The notes below the pieces were generated by a model. It ran no database searches. It saw nothing but the letters and a program-made list of their open reading frames with translations, and was not told the origin of the DNA. Below are positions 54,000 through 63,493 of a stretch of DNA of 64,000 nt, one piece after another. Position 1 is the stretch's first letter. Each line of letters opens with the position of its first letter. Source of the DNA: Sulfitobacter faviae (GTDB taxonomy: Bacteria > Pseudomonadota > Alphaproteobacteria > Rhodobacterales > Rhodobacteraceae); contig NZ_PGFQ01000001.1 of assembly GCF_029870955.1 (NCBI RefSeq), positions 3,100,001 to 3,164,000 of the forward strand, given 5' to 3'. Made by a program: the position numbers and the translations under genes.

Positions 54000-54554
54000 A
54001 TGGACGGTTTTACCATTATTGACGGGGTGGTCGCGGTTGTCATCGTGCTATCGGCATTGCTGGCCTATGGCCGTGGGCTGGTGCGCGAGTTGATGGCGAT
54101 TGTCGGCTGGATTGCAGCGGCCGTGCTGGCCTTTCTCTTTGCGCCGCAGGTCGAACCGCTGGTGCGTGAACTGCCCTATGTGGGCGAATTCTTGGCCGAT
54201 AGCTGCGAATTGTCGGTGATCGGTGCCTTCGCGCTGGTCTTTGCCGCGGCGCTGATCGTGGTCTCGCTCTTCACGCCGCTCTTCTCTTCGCTTGTGCACC
54301 GCTCAATGCTGGGTGGCGTGGACCAAGGGCTTGGCTTCATCTTCGGCGTTGTGCGCGGCGTGCTGCTCGTCGCGATTGCCTTCTTCGTCTACGACACCGT
54401 CATCACTGGTGAGCGGACCACCATGGTCGAAAACAGCCGCTCCGCCGCCGTATTCTCGCGCTTCACCGGCCAGATCGAAGAAAAAGACCCGCAAGAGGCG
54501 CTCGGCTGGATCACCAACCGCTATGAGGCGCTGGTCGGCAAATGTAGCGCCTAA
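54000..54554 (+). CDS. cvpA: CvpA family membrane protein
   Basis: The 184-residue protein has the CvpA layout: IIDGVVAVVIVLSALLAYGRGLVRELMAIVGWIAA at the N-terminus and further membrane helices (FALVFAAALIVVSLFTPL, GFIFGVVRGVLLVAIAFFVY). CvpA was named for colicin V production but its general function relates to envelope resistance and is not settled. As often found, it lies upstream of purF. A terminator stands right after it, so purF has its own promoter. Confidence 0.88.
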   Translation: MDGFTIIDGVVAVVIVLSALLAYGRGLVRELMAIVGWIAAAVLAFLFAPQVEPLVRELPYVGEFLADSCELSVIGAFALVFAAALIVVSLFTPLFSSLVHRSMLGGVDQGLGFIFGVVRGVLLVAIAFFVYDTVITGERTTMVENSRSAAVFSRFTGQIEEKDPQEALGWITNRYEALVGKCSA

Positions 54555-54587
54555 GGCCTTCATAATCTCTTAACACAATCCTTTTAG

Positions 54588-54620
54588 ACAGGCGGCCAGA
54601 GCATCATGGCCGCCTGTTTT
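54588..54620 (+). terminator. Rho-independent terminator after cvpA
   Basis: ACAGGCGGCCA (54588-54598) and TGGCCGCCTGT (54607-54617) are perfectly complementary and followed by TTT. It lies 33 bases after the cvpA stop. Confidence 0.9.
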
Positions 54621-54787
54621 GCGTTTGGGCTTGGCAGGTTACGGGGGCCGCCTCCTCGGCGGGCAATGCGGCGCTTTATCCTGCCTCATGCCCCCCGCAG
54701 GCGACATGCGGGGTGACAGCCGCTTGCGAAGCCCCTACATAGGCAGCGACCTCACCCGGATTCGGAGTTGCCCCGTTGTCCAAGCAC

Positions 54788-56271
54788 ATGCCGCCCGCCC
54801 ATCCCTTTGACACTTCCTATCTGCGTGACAGCGGAGATGAGGATAAACTGAAGGAGGAATGCGGCGTCTTTGGCGTGGTTGGCGTTGCCGATGCCGCCAC
54901 TTTCGTGGCCCTTGGCCTGCACGCCCTCCAGCACCGTGGGCAAGAGGCTGGCGGCATCGTCAGCTACGATCCCGCCGCCGGTTTCCAATCGGCCCGCCGC
55001 TTTGGCTATGTCCGCGACAACTTCACCTCGCAGGATGTCATGCAAACCCTGCCCGGCGAGCTGTCCATCGGTCACGTCCGCTATTCGACCTCTGGCAACA
55101 AGGGCCCCACCGCGATCCGCGACGTGCAGCCCTTCTTTGGTGAGTTCGCCATGGGCGGGGCCGCGATCGCCCATAACGGCAATATCACCAATGCCAACGC
55201 GCTCCGCCGTGAGTTGATCGAGCGGGGCTCCATCTTCCAATCCTCATCCGACAGTGAGTGTATCATTCACCTGATGGCCCGGTCTTTGCAGCAGAACATC
55301 CCCGAGCGGATGGAAGATGCGCTGCGCCGGGTCGAGGGGGCCTTTTCGGTCGTTGCCATGACCCGCACCAAATTGATCGGCGTGCGCGATCCGCTGGGCG
55401 TCCGCCCGCTCGTGCTGGGCCGTGTTGGCGATGGCTGGGCGCTGAGCTCGGAGACCTGCGCGCTCGACATCATCGGCGCGGAATTCGTCCGCGAGATCGA
55501 ACCCGGCGAGATGGTGGTGATCACCGAAAAAGGGGTTGAGAGCCACTTCCCCTTCCGTCGTGTCGCCTCGCGGTTCTGTATTTTTGAGCATGTCTACTTC
55601 AGCCGCCCCGACAGCATCCTCGGCGGTCGCTCGGTCTATGAAACGCGTGAGAATATTGGCCGCGAACTGGCCAAAGAAAGCCCTGTGGAGGCCGATCTCG
55701 TCTGTCCCGTGCCCGACAGCGGCACCCCGGCGGCGATTGGCTATAGCCTGGAATCCGGCATCCCCTACGCGATGGGCATCATTCGCAACCAATATATGGG
55801 CCGGACCTTCATCGAGCCGACCGAGCAGATCCGCAACATGGGTGTCCGTCTCAAGCTCAACGTCAACCGCGCGCTGATCAAAGGCAAGCGGGTGATCTTG
55901 GTCGACGACTCGGTGGTGCGCGGCACAACCTCGCGCAAGATCAAAGAGATGATCCTCGACGCGGGCGCGAAAGAGGTGCACTTCCGCATCGCTTCCCCCC
56001 CACGGCTTGGCCCTGTTTCTACGGCGTCGACACCCCGCAGCGCGAAAAGCTGCTGGCGGCGACCATGTCCGAGGATGAGATGCGCGACCATTTGCAAGTC
56101 GACAGTCTCAAGTTCATCTCGCTCGACGGTCTCTACCGCGCGGTGGGCGAAGCCGAAGGCCGCAACACCGACTGCCCGCAGTATTGTGACGCCTGTTTCT
56201 CTGGCGACTACCCGGTGACCCCTGCCGATCAGGTTAAGGAAGGTTTCCAGATGAAGCCCGCCGCCGAGTAA
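54788..56271 (+). CDS. purF: Amidophosphoribosyltransferase (apparent frameshift)
   Basis: The enzyme makes phosphoribosylamine, the first committed step of purine synthesis. The N-terminal glutaminase nucleophile Cys is in EECGVFGVVG, with HVRYSTSG and AHNGNI; the PRPP loop VILVDDSVVRGTTSRK is present. The frame breaks at the seven-C run 55995-56001; an eighth C gives IASPPTAWPCFYGVDTP, the family sequence, and a 494-residue protein. The start is either the ATG at 54788 or a TTG at 54776. The Cys residues CPQYCDACF near the C-terminus fit Fe-S-type PurF ends. Confidence 0.92.
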
Positions 56272-56291
56272 CCCGCCAGAGGGATCAAACC

Positions 56292-56336
56292 AAAGCAAAG
56301 GCCGCGCCCGGTTCCCCGGACGCGGCCTTTGCTTTT
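56292..56336. terminator. Bidirectional terminator after purF
   Basis: AAAGCAAAGGCCGCG (56292-56306) pairs with CGCGGCCTTTGCTTT (56321-56335). A-rich and T-rich flanks occur on both sides, so it may also end the leftward gene at 56356. Confidence 0.88.
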
Positions 56337-56355
56337 CCGCGTTGCGCGGAGCCGC

Positions 56356-56625
56356 TTAATTCTGCGCCGCAGGCTCCGCCGCGTCATTGGCGCTCTCGGT
56401 CGCGTCATCCACCGCATCGCTGATCGCCTCCCCGGCGGCATCCACGCTGCCTGCGATTGCATCGGCGGCGTCTTCGGCGGCATTGGTCATATCTTCGGCC
56501 ACTTCGGGCGCATTGATCGCCTCGGAAGCGTCGATGGCCACTTCCTGCGGCCCCTTGCCGGTGAAAAGCATATAGCCCGCCAGCGCAATCAGCGCCGCCA
56601 CGACCAACCAGACCAGATTCTTCAT
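56356..56625 (-). CDS. Small acidic membrane-anchored protein
   Basis: The 89-residue protein has one N-terminal membrane helix (NLVWLVVAALIALAGYMLF, residues 3-21) followed by a highly acidic Ala/Asp/Glu-rich tail with a regular AIxDAVDDA-type pattern suggesting an amphipathic helix. The start at 56625 is preceded by AAGGGGAATGG. I do not recognise a family; similar small proteins occur beside infC or purF genes in relatives only by general impression. Function unknown. Confidence 0.6.
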   Translation of the reverse strand: MKNLVWLVVAALIALAGYMLFTGKGPQEVAIDASEAINAPEVAEDMTNAAEDAADAIAGSVDAAGEAISDAVDDATESANDAAEPAAQN

Positions 56626-56824
56626 TCCATTCCCCTTAATCTACGCCCCGCGAGGTTAAAGATTTCCCCCGGGGCCGCATAGCCGTGAATTGCGCCACAA
56701 TCGCCCTAGATCAAGGGGAAATCGCCCCAAACCCCACGCATAGCGTGATTTTGCGACTTGAAGATGGCCCCACGCGGGTTTACCTTGCATTCTCGAATTA
56801 GGTAACAATCAAAGGACCATCACC

Positions 56825-57373
56825 ATCGCTCGCAGACCTCATAACGCGCCGCCCCAACGTGACACCGGCCCGCGCGTCAACGACAAGATCCGTGCCCCCG
56901 AAATCCGCCTGATCGGTGCCGATGGCGAAAACGTCGGCGTTGTCACGCCGCAGCGTGCCATGGAAATGGCCGATGACGCCGGCCTCGACCTTGTTGAAAT
57001 TTCGCCCAATGCCAAGCCGCCCGTGTGTAAGATCATGGATTTCGGCAAGTTCAAATATGAACAGCAAAAGCGCGAGAGCGAAGCCCGCAAGAAACAGAAG
57101 ATCATCGAGATCAAAGAGGTCAAGTTCCGTCCCAACACGGACAAGAACGACTACGATGTGAAGATGCGCAATGTCTTCAAGTTTCTTGAAGGTGGCGACA
57201 AGGTGAAGGTTACCCTCCGGTTCCGTGGCCGTGAGATGGCGCACCAGAACCTCGGTCGTGAGCTTTTGGAACGCGTCGCTGCCGACACCAAAGAGATCGG
57301 CCGGGTGGAGAACTTCCCCAAGATGGAAGGCCGCCAGATGGTCATGGTGATCGGGCCGCTGCCCAACAAGTGA
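56825..57373 (+). CDS. infC: Translation initiation factor IF-3, probable AUC start
   Basis: The 182-residue protein is IF-3, which prevents premature subunit joining and checks start codons. It has [20 protein letters not shown] at the start, [38 protein letters not shown] and the C-terminal domain with [18 protein letters not shown]. No ATG, GTG or TTG lies in frame before the conserved N-terminus. AAAGGA at 56811-56816 is 8 bases before an ATC at 56825 and 2 before another at 56819; the first gives (M)ARRPHN. An unusual start is known for infC in many bacteria and allows autoregulation by IF-3. Confidence 0.9.
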   Translation: MARRPHNAPPQRDTGPRVNDKIRAPEIRLIGADGENVGVVTPQRAMEMADDAGLDLVEISPNAKPPVCKIMDFGKFKYEQQKRESEARKKQKIIEIKEVKFRPNTDKNDYDVKMRNVFKFLEGGDKVKVTLRFRGREMAHQNLGRELLERVAADTKEIGRVENFPKMEGRQMVMVIGPLPNK

Positions 57374-57431
57374 TCAGCTCAATCGGGTCCGCATGACGGG
57401 CCCGACTGCCACATTCACCATCCAATAACGC

Positions 57432-57466
57432 AAAACGCCCCCGGATCGCTCCGGGGGCGTTTTCTG
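57432..57466. terminator. Terminator shared by infC and the OmpA-family gene
   Basis: AAAACGCCCCCGGA (57432-57445) and TCCGGGGGCGTTTT (57450-57463) form a perfect stem with A-rich and T-rich sides, so it can work on both strands. It lies between the convergent genes infC and the OmpA-family gene (end 57485). Confidence 0.92.
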
Positions 57467-57484
57467 TTTGGGGGCTTGGTCTGC

Positions 57485-59415
57485 TTAGCGCAGCAGACCT
57501 GTAATGTTGCGCACCACGGCGCGCCGGTTCGCGGGTTCCGCCGATGTGGTCGGCACGCGCAGCTGGCTCTCGCCATAGCCCTGCGTGATCAGGTTGGCGG
57601 GGGCACGTCAAAGTACTCGGTCAGTGCCAGGGCCACGGTCTCGGCACGGCGGTCCGACAGGGCGAGGTTATAGCTCGCATCGCCCACCGCATCCGTGTGA
57701 CCTTCGACGAGGATCACGGTGCGCGGGTCCTTCTGGATCAGGTCACGCAGTGTGGTGCCGATATTGGCAAGCGCGCGGGCCTGTTCTGGCTGGATCGCGG
57801 CGGAGCCGGTGGGGAAGCGCACGGCATCTAGTTCGAGTTCCGGCGCGAGGGAGCGTACCTCACGGATTTCGCGCACCTGACGCAGGGAGAATGTCCGCCC
57901 CTGATCGTTGCGCATCTCAGCTTGCAGAGCCTGACGGAGCGCGGCTTCGTCTTGGGTGCTGGCGCGCTGTGCTTGCTGGGTCTGCTGAACCTGCGGCAGA
58001 TCGTTCACGACGACTTCGCGCTCTTCCACGAGGTCATCGACCAGCACATATTCACGGCCCTGCGCATCGAAGTTCGTCCGGCGCAGCACGGTGCCATCGC
58101 GCGAGCGGATGGTCTCGACCCGGCTTCCGTCGCTTTTGGTCACGATGGTCCGGGTGGAGCCGTCGTCGAAGGTCTGGGTCTGCACTTCGTCACCGGGGCG
58201 GCGAAGCAGTGCGTTATCGTCCTTCAGCACGCGCAACTCGCCCGCGTCGTCCTGCACGACCACACGATCACCGGAGCGGCTGACGATTTTCTCACCGTTG
58301 TTCAGAACCGAGCCGACAGCGACGGCCCCAAGGCCGAGCAGCAGCGCTTTTTCGAAGTCCGACATCCCGCTGTCGTCGTCATCAGCGGCGGCGGCATTGG
58401 CGTCACCTGCGGCAGTCACTTCGGTTTCGAAGTCCTCGTCCGAGCTGCGCACGTCTTCTTCGGTCACTTCCTCGGTCACGACTTCGGCGTCCGCATCGCT
58501 TTCGGCGGCAGCGGCGGCGGCGGCGGCAGCTTCACGCTCGGCGCGGCGTTGCTCACGGCGCTCTTCGCGGCGTTCGGCACGGCGGGCTTCGCGGCGCTCT
58601 TCACGGGCTTGGATCTGCTCTTCGGTCAGACCGGCGTTGTCTTCCTCGCCGACCGCTTCGCCGCTGGTTTCCGCTTCCATTTCGGCCTCGGCTTCTTCCG
58701 AGGTCTCGACGGCAGTCTCATTGGTTTCCGCGTCAGCCGCGGCTTCGGCGTTTTCGTCGGTTTCTTCGCTTTCGGTCGCCTCAGCATCAACTTCAGCGGT
58801 CGCTTCGGCTTCAGCTTCCACGTCCAGTGCGGTCTCGGCCTCGGCGTCTTCTTCAATCTCGGCCTCTTCCTCAACCTCGGCTTCGCTTTCCTCCTCAGCT
58901 TCCACTTCGGCCTCGGTCTCAACCTCTTCCTCGACTTCGACCTCGCTCTCAGCCTCGGCGGTCATTTCGGCTTCGGCCTCCGCTTCCGCTTCGCTTGCGG
59001 TTTCCTCTGCCGCCTCGGCTGCGGCTTCAGCCTGCGCCTCTGCTGCATCAGCGGCCTCTTCGGCCTGTTCGGTCACGTCATTCACAGCAGCCGCGGCCGC
59101 GTCACCCGTCGCTTCAACCGCGCCGGTCGCCTGATCCAGCAGCGAACCCGCCTCGGCTTCGGTTTCCGCCTCGGCCTCGACCTCTGCTTCACCTTCGGCT
59201 TCGACTTCCGCCTCGGCCTCACCGCTTAGCCCGGCCATAACACGAAGCTCTTCGGCGCTCTCTACCGTCTGATCGTCGAATGCGCAGGGGAATTCGGTCG
59301 CTTCGCCCACGGGGCCGCATTCATTCAGATTCTGCTCCTGCGCAAAGGCGCCATGGGGGAAAGCCAAGGCAAGGCTCAGACCCAGCGAAGTCGTAGATCT
59401 CAGTAGGTTTTTCAT
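57485..59415 (-). CDS. OmpA-family protein with very long Glu/Ala-rich region (apparent frameshift)
   Basis: The 643-residue corrected protein has a signal peptide (NLLRSTTSLGLSLALAFPHG, AFA cleavage region), a short Cys-containing segment (NECGPVGEATEFPCAF), then about 230 residues of nearly pure Glu/Ala/Thr/Val sequence, an Arg/Glu-rich stretch (REERREARRAERREERRE), a membrane-like GLGAVAVGSVL, and a C-terminal OmpA domain (FPTGSAAIQPEQARALANIG, ILVEGHTDAVGDASYNLALSDRRAE). The frame breaks at the five-G run 57599-57603; one more G restores FDVPPANLITQGYGESQLRVP and ends at NITGLLR. OmpA domains bind peptidoglycan in the periplasm. Confidence 0.82.
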
Positions 59416-59520
59416 GTTCACGTCCTCATCATTACGGGAACGCCGTTCGGGCAGCGCTTGTCACCCAACGCATGATGGGGGCACTGGTTCCGCTATCCAA
59501 TATCAAGAGCTTACCCCATG

Positions 59521-59549
59521 AAAATACCGCGCCCCCTATGGGGACGCGG
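59521..59549 (-). terminator. Terminator after coxM
   Basis: On the minus strand CCGCGTCCCC and GGGGGCGCGG pair across ATA with a single wobble, followed by TATTTTC. It lies 29 bases after the corrected coxM stop at 59578. Confidence 0.7.
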
Positions 59550-59577
59550 CAAGAGTTTACGCTGCTGTTATCGGCTA

Positions 59578-60365
59578 TCAGGCGATGGCGGCCACGGCGC
59601 GGCGGGTCATCACGCCGCACAGATGGGCGCGGTAGGCGCCGCTGCCGTGCAGATCGCTGATCATGTCACCCGCGTCGAGTGTCAGCCCTCCAAGGCTTCC
59701 GGCGCGAACCGTTCCGTCAGGGCAGCTTCGGCTTCGGTCCAACGGAAGACACCGTCGTTCGACGCGCCCGTGATCGCCACGCGCACCCCATCGCCGAGGC
59801 GCGCGACATAGGCTGCGACCAGCGGGAAGCGCGAGGCGGGCTGGATGAATTTCTCGTAATGCGCGGCCTTAGGAATGGGGAAACGGACGCCGGTGACGAT
59901 CTCCCCTTCCTCCAACGCGGTGGTGAACATGCCTTGAAAATAGTCATCCGCGGCAATCTCGCGGCGGTCGGTCTCGATCGTCGCACCGCTGGCCAGAGCG
60001 CCCGCCGGGTAGCAGGCAGAGGGGTCGTTATTGGCGAGCGATCCGCCGATGGTGCCCCGGTTGCGCACCGCCGGGTCGCCGATCCGTGCGGCGAGGCTGG
60101 CGAGCGCCGGGTAGCTTTCCGCCGCCTCGCGCATGACCGTGGCGTGGGTCGTGCCGCCACCGATCCACAGCGCGCCATCGCGCATCTCAACCCCTTTGAG
60201 CGCATCAATCCCCGCCAGCGACACCAGAACCGAGGGCATCGCCAGCCGCGCCTTCAGTGTGGGGATCAACGTTTGCCCGCCGCTGAGCGGTTGCGCATCC
60301 TCCTGCCCCAAGACCTTGACCGCATCCGCCACGCTGCCGGGGCGCTCTACTTCGAAATCATACAT
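59578..60365 (-). CDS. coxM: CO dehydrogenase-type FAD-binding subunit CoxM-like (apparent frameshift)
   Basis: The FAD subunit of a molybdenum hydroxylase. It has the FAD-binding motifs SGGQTLIPTLKARL (about residues 28-41) and RNRGTIGGSLANNDPSACYP, then the C-terminal domain. The frame as read stops at EALEG (59682) because the G run on the minus strand (plus 59686-59688) is three rather than four. With one more G it continues LTLDAGDMISDLHGSGAYRAHLCGVMTRRA and ends at 59578, 262 residues in total. The ATG at 60365 starts YDFEVERPGS. It is the last gene of the leftward order coxS, coxL, coxM. Confidence 0.88.
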
Positions 60366-60430
60366 CTTTCATCCTTCCCAGAGGCCGCCCGAGCGTTGCC
60401 TCTCTTCTCAAACCAATCGTCAGCAGACGC

Positions 60431-62806
60431 CTAGCCATTCATCGCCTCCCAGACCCGCGCGGGGCTGACCGGCATGTCGATATGGCCGATGTCCTTCCCG
60501 CCCGAGCGCATGGCATCGAGCACTGCGTTGACCACCGCAGGCGGCGAGCCGATGGCCCCCGCCTCCCCGCAGCCTTTCACGCCCAAGGGGTTGTGGGTGC
60601 AGGGCGTCTGGCAGGAGTGATCCACGTCATAAAACGGCAAATCGCTGGCGCGCGGCATGGCGTAATCCATGTAGGACGCGCTGAGGAGTTGGCCGTCTTC
60701 ATCGTAAGCGCAGTTCTCCAAAAGCGCCTGACCGATGCCTTGGGCCAAACCGCCGTGGACTTGGCCGGTCACGATCATCGGGTTCACCACATTGCCGAAA
60801 TCATCGGCAGCAGTGAAACGTTCGACGGTGACATGGCCGGTTTCGGGGTCCAACTCGACCTCGCAGGCATAGGCCCCCGCCGGATAGGTGAAGTTCGACG
60901 GGTCGTAAAAGGCGGTTTCCTCAAGCCCCGGTTCGATCTCTTCCAACGGGTAGTTATGCGGCACATAGGCGGCAAGCGTCACATCGCCCCAAGCCACGGA
61001 TTTATCCGTGCCCGCAACACTAAAGGCCCCATCCTTCAACTCGATATCCCCTTCCGAGGCTTCGAGCAGGTGACTTGCGATCTTCTTGGCCTTGGCGATG
61101 ATCTTTTCGGTCGCCCGCACCATGGCGCTGCCGCCCACCGCGAGCGAGCGCGAGCCATAGGTGCCCATGCCCATCGGCACCTTAGAGGTGTCGCCATGGA
61201 CAATCTCGACCATATTCTCGTCGATGCCGATCATATCGGCCACCACCTGCGCGAATGAGGTCTCATGCCCCTGCCCGTGGCTGTGGCTGCCGGTCATCAC
61301 GACCAGCCCGCCGGTGGCGTTGACCCGCACCGTCGCGCTTTCATAAAGCCCCGCCCGCGCGCCGAGTTGGCCGACAAGGTTCGACGGCGCAATGCCGCAG
61401 GCCTCGATATAGCAGTTCACGCCAAAGCCGCGCAGCTTGCCCTTCGCTTCACTCTCGCGGCGCCGCGCCGCAAAGCCTGCGTGGTCGGCGATCTCTTCCA
61501 GCTTGTCCATCGTGGCGTGGTAGTCGCCCGTGTCATATTCCACCGCCACCGGGGTGGCATAGGGAAACTCCGTCACGAAGTTTTGGCGGCGCAGTTTGAT
61601 CGGGTTGACCTGCAACTCATGCGCGGCCTTGTCGATCAAACGCTCCAACTGATAGGTCGCTTCGGGCCGACCGGCCCCGCGATAGGCATCTACTGGCACG
61701 GTGTTGGTAAAGACCGCCTTAACGTTCACGTAGATTAGCGGCGTTTTGTAGTTCCCCGCCATCAACGTGCCGTGCAGCCAGGTCGGCACCGAGGGCGCGA
61801 AGGTCGAAAGATAGGCCCCCATATTGGCATAGGTATCGGTGCGCAGGGCGGTGAAGTTATTGTCGGCATCCAGCGCCAGTTCGATCTTGGTCACATGGTC
61901 GCGGCCATGGGCGTCGGACATGAAGGATTCCGAGCGGCTCGAGGTCCATTTCACCGGACGCCCCACCGCCTTGGCCGCGAAGGTGCAAAAGGCCTCTTCC
62001 TGATAGTGGAAGATCTTGGTGCCAAAGCCACCGCCGACATCGGGAGCCACCACGCGCAGCTTGTGCTCGGGAATGCCCAGCACGAAGGCGCCCATCAGCA
62101 GGCGGATCACATGCGGGTTCTGGCTGGTGGTATAGAGCGTGTGTTCCCCGTCCGACCGGTTGTAGTCGCCGATGGCCACGCGGGGCTCCATCGGGTTGGC
62201 GACGAGGCGGTTGTTCACTAGTTCCAACGTGGTGACATGGGCGGCCTCGTCAAAGGCTTTGTTCACCGCCTCCTTGTTCTCTTCCACGAAACCCCAGTCG
62301 TAGCAGAGGTTGCTGGTCAGGTCGTCATGCACCTTGGGCGCATCCTCTTTCACCGCGTCTTTCATGTTCACCACGGCGGGCAACGCGTCAATATCGACGA
62401 CAATCGCCTCGGCAGCGTCCCGGGCCTGCGCCAAAGTCTCGGCCACTACGGCGGCGATAGGCTCGCCCACATGGCGGACCTTTTCATGGGCCAGCACGGG
62501 GTGTTTCGGCTCTTGCATCGGTTGGCCGTGTTTGTCGGTCACCTGCCAGCCGCAGGGCATCCCGCCCACTTCGGCGAAATCCGCGCCGGTGAAAATCTTT
62601 AGCACGCCGGGCATGCCTTCGGCGGCAGAGGTATCGACCCCGGTCAGCCGCCCATGCGCCACATCCGAGCGCAGGAAAAACACATGGGTCTGGCGGCGCA
62701 GGTTGATGTCATCGGTATAGCGCCCCGACCCGGTGAGAAAGCGAATATCCTCCCGCCGTTTGCTGCTGGCCCCAATTCCGCTGCTCGGTTCAAAATCCTT
62801 TGGCAT
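60431..62806 (-). CDS. coxL: CO dehydrogenase-type molybdopterin subunit, form II CoxL
   Basis: The 791-residue protein is the catalytic molybdenum-cofactor subunit of the xanthine oxidase family. Conserved parts are [16 protein letters not shown] [51 protein letters not shown] [16 protein letters not shown] and [17 protein letters not shown]. The active-site loop reads AYRGAGR at residues 374-380; this is the form II signature, whereas form I CO dehydrogenases have AYXCSFR. Form II enzymes may act on other substrates. The gene is downstream of coxS and upstream of coxM. Confidence 0.93.
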   Translation of the reverse strand: MPKDFEPSSGIGASSKRREDIRFLTGSGRYTDDINLRRQTHVFFLRSDVAHGRLTGVDTSAAEGMPGVLKIFTGADFAEVGGMPCGWQVTDKHGQPMQEPKHPVLAHEKVRHVGEPIAAVVAETLAQARDAAEAIVVDIDALPAVVNMKDAVKEDAPKVHDDLTSNLCYDWGFVEENKEAVNKAFDEAAHVTTLELVNNRLVANPMEPRVAIGDYNRSDGEHTLYTTSQNPHVIRLLMGAFVLGIPEHKLRVVAPDVGGGFGTKIFHYQEEAFCTFAAKAVGRPVKWTSSRSESFMSDAHGRDHVTKIELALDADNNFTALRTDTYANMGAYLSTFAPSVPTWLHGTLMAGNYKTPLIYVNVKAVFTNTVPVDAYRGAGRPEATYQLERLIDKAAHELQVNPIKLRRQNFVTEFPYATPVAVEYDTGDYHATMDKLEEIADHAGFAARRRESEAKGKLRGFGVNCYIEACGIAPSNLVGQLGARAGLYESATVRVNATGGLVVMTGSHSHGQGHETSFAQVVADMIGIDENMVEIVHGDTSKVPMGMGTYGSRSLAVGGSAMVRATEKIIAKAKKIASHLLEASEGDIELKDGAFSVAGTDKSVAWGDVTLAAYVPHNYPLEEIEPGLEETAFYDPSNFTYPAGAYACEVELDPETGHVTVERFTAADDFGNVVNPMIVTGQVHGGLAQGIGQALLENCAYDEDGQLLSASYMDYAMPRASDLPFYDVDHSCQTPCTHNPLGVKGCGEAGAIGSPPAVVNAVLDAMRSGGKDIGHIDMPVSPARVWEAMNG

Positions 62807-62921
62807 AATATCCTCCCGTTTGGTGGCGGTGCGGATGCACCTGATCCGTCACGCGGCGCCCGGCTCTGGCGGTCCTCCCTCCGCCATCACCGGCCTGCCC
62901 GGCGCGACACTGCTTCCAACG

Positions 62922-63407
62922 TTACTCTGCCGCCAGCGCGCTGACCTCTTGGCCGCTGGCCGCCATGATCGCTTTGACGATATTGTGGTAGCCGGTGCAG
63001 CGGCAGATGTTGCCGTCAAGGTAATGGCGCACCTCGGCCTCCGAAGGTTTCGGGTTTTCCTTGAGCAGCGCCGCCGCCGACATCACCATGCCCGGTGTGC
63101 AAAAGCCGCATTGCAACCCGTGGTGATCCTGAAACGCCTGTTGGATGGTGCTGAGCGTACCATCGGGCGCCGCCTGCCCTTCTATGGTCTCGACCTCGGC
63201 GCCATCGGCCTCGACCGCGAACATGGTGCAGGCTTTGACCGCATTGCCGTTCACATGGACCACGCAGGCGCCGCATTGGCTGGTGTCGCAGCCCACATGG
63301 GTGCCCGTCAATTCCAGATCATCGCGCAGGAAATGCACCAGCAGCGTGCGGCCTTCGACCTCTCCCGACGCGGGTTTGCCGTTCACGGTCATCTTGACCT
63401 GTGTCAT
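62922..63407 (-). CDS. coxS: CO dehydrogenase-type iron-sulfur subunit CoxS
   Basis: The 161-residue subunit holds two [2Fe-2S] clusters that pass electrons from CoxL to the FAD of CoxM. The plant-type cluster uses Cys40, Cys45, Cys48 and Cys60 ([16 protein letters not shown]), and the second uses Cys100, Cys103, Cys135 and Cys137 ([23 protein letters not shown]). The start at 63407 is preferred over 63455 because it gives the normal [12 protein letters not shown] beginning. It is the first gene of the three-subunit set and follows a partial molybdopterin-binding gene on the same strand. Confidence 0.95.
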   Translation of the reverse strand: MTQVKMTVNGKPASGEVEGRTLLVHFLRDDLELTGTHVGCDTSQCGACVVHVNGNAVKACTMFAVEADGAEVETIEGQAAPDGTLSTIQQAFQDHHGLQCGFCTPGMVMSAAALLKENPKPSEAEVRHYLDGNICRCTGYHNIVKAIMAASGQEVSALAAE

Positions 63408-63493
63408 GTTCTTCCTCCCAGTCTGACGCTTGTTGCGATCAGTTAAGCACGACAAGCCCTAGTTGAGAACATATATTTTCCTAAGGTTTTGCC

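Noticed and set aside
55995..56001. Programmed ribosomal frameshifting in purF or other broken genes
   Set aside because: No slippery heptamer with a downstream structure is evident, and the same one-base loss in G/C runs occurs in many unrelated genes, which fits a technical cause.
57922..59229. Long plus-strand frames (435 and 347 codons) with Ser-rich or Phe/Gly-rich products
   Set aside because: They arise from the repetitive GAA/GCC codons of the OmpA-family gene read in other frames and have no start signal or family features.
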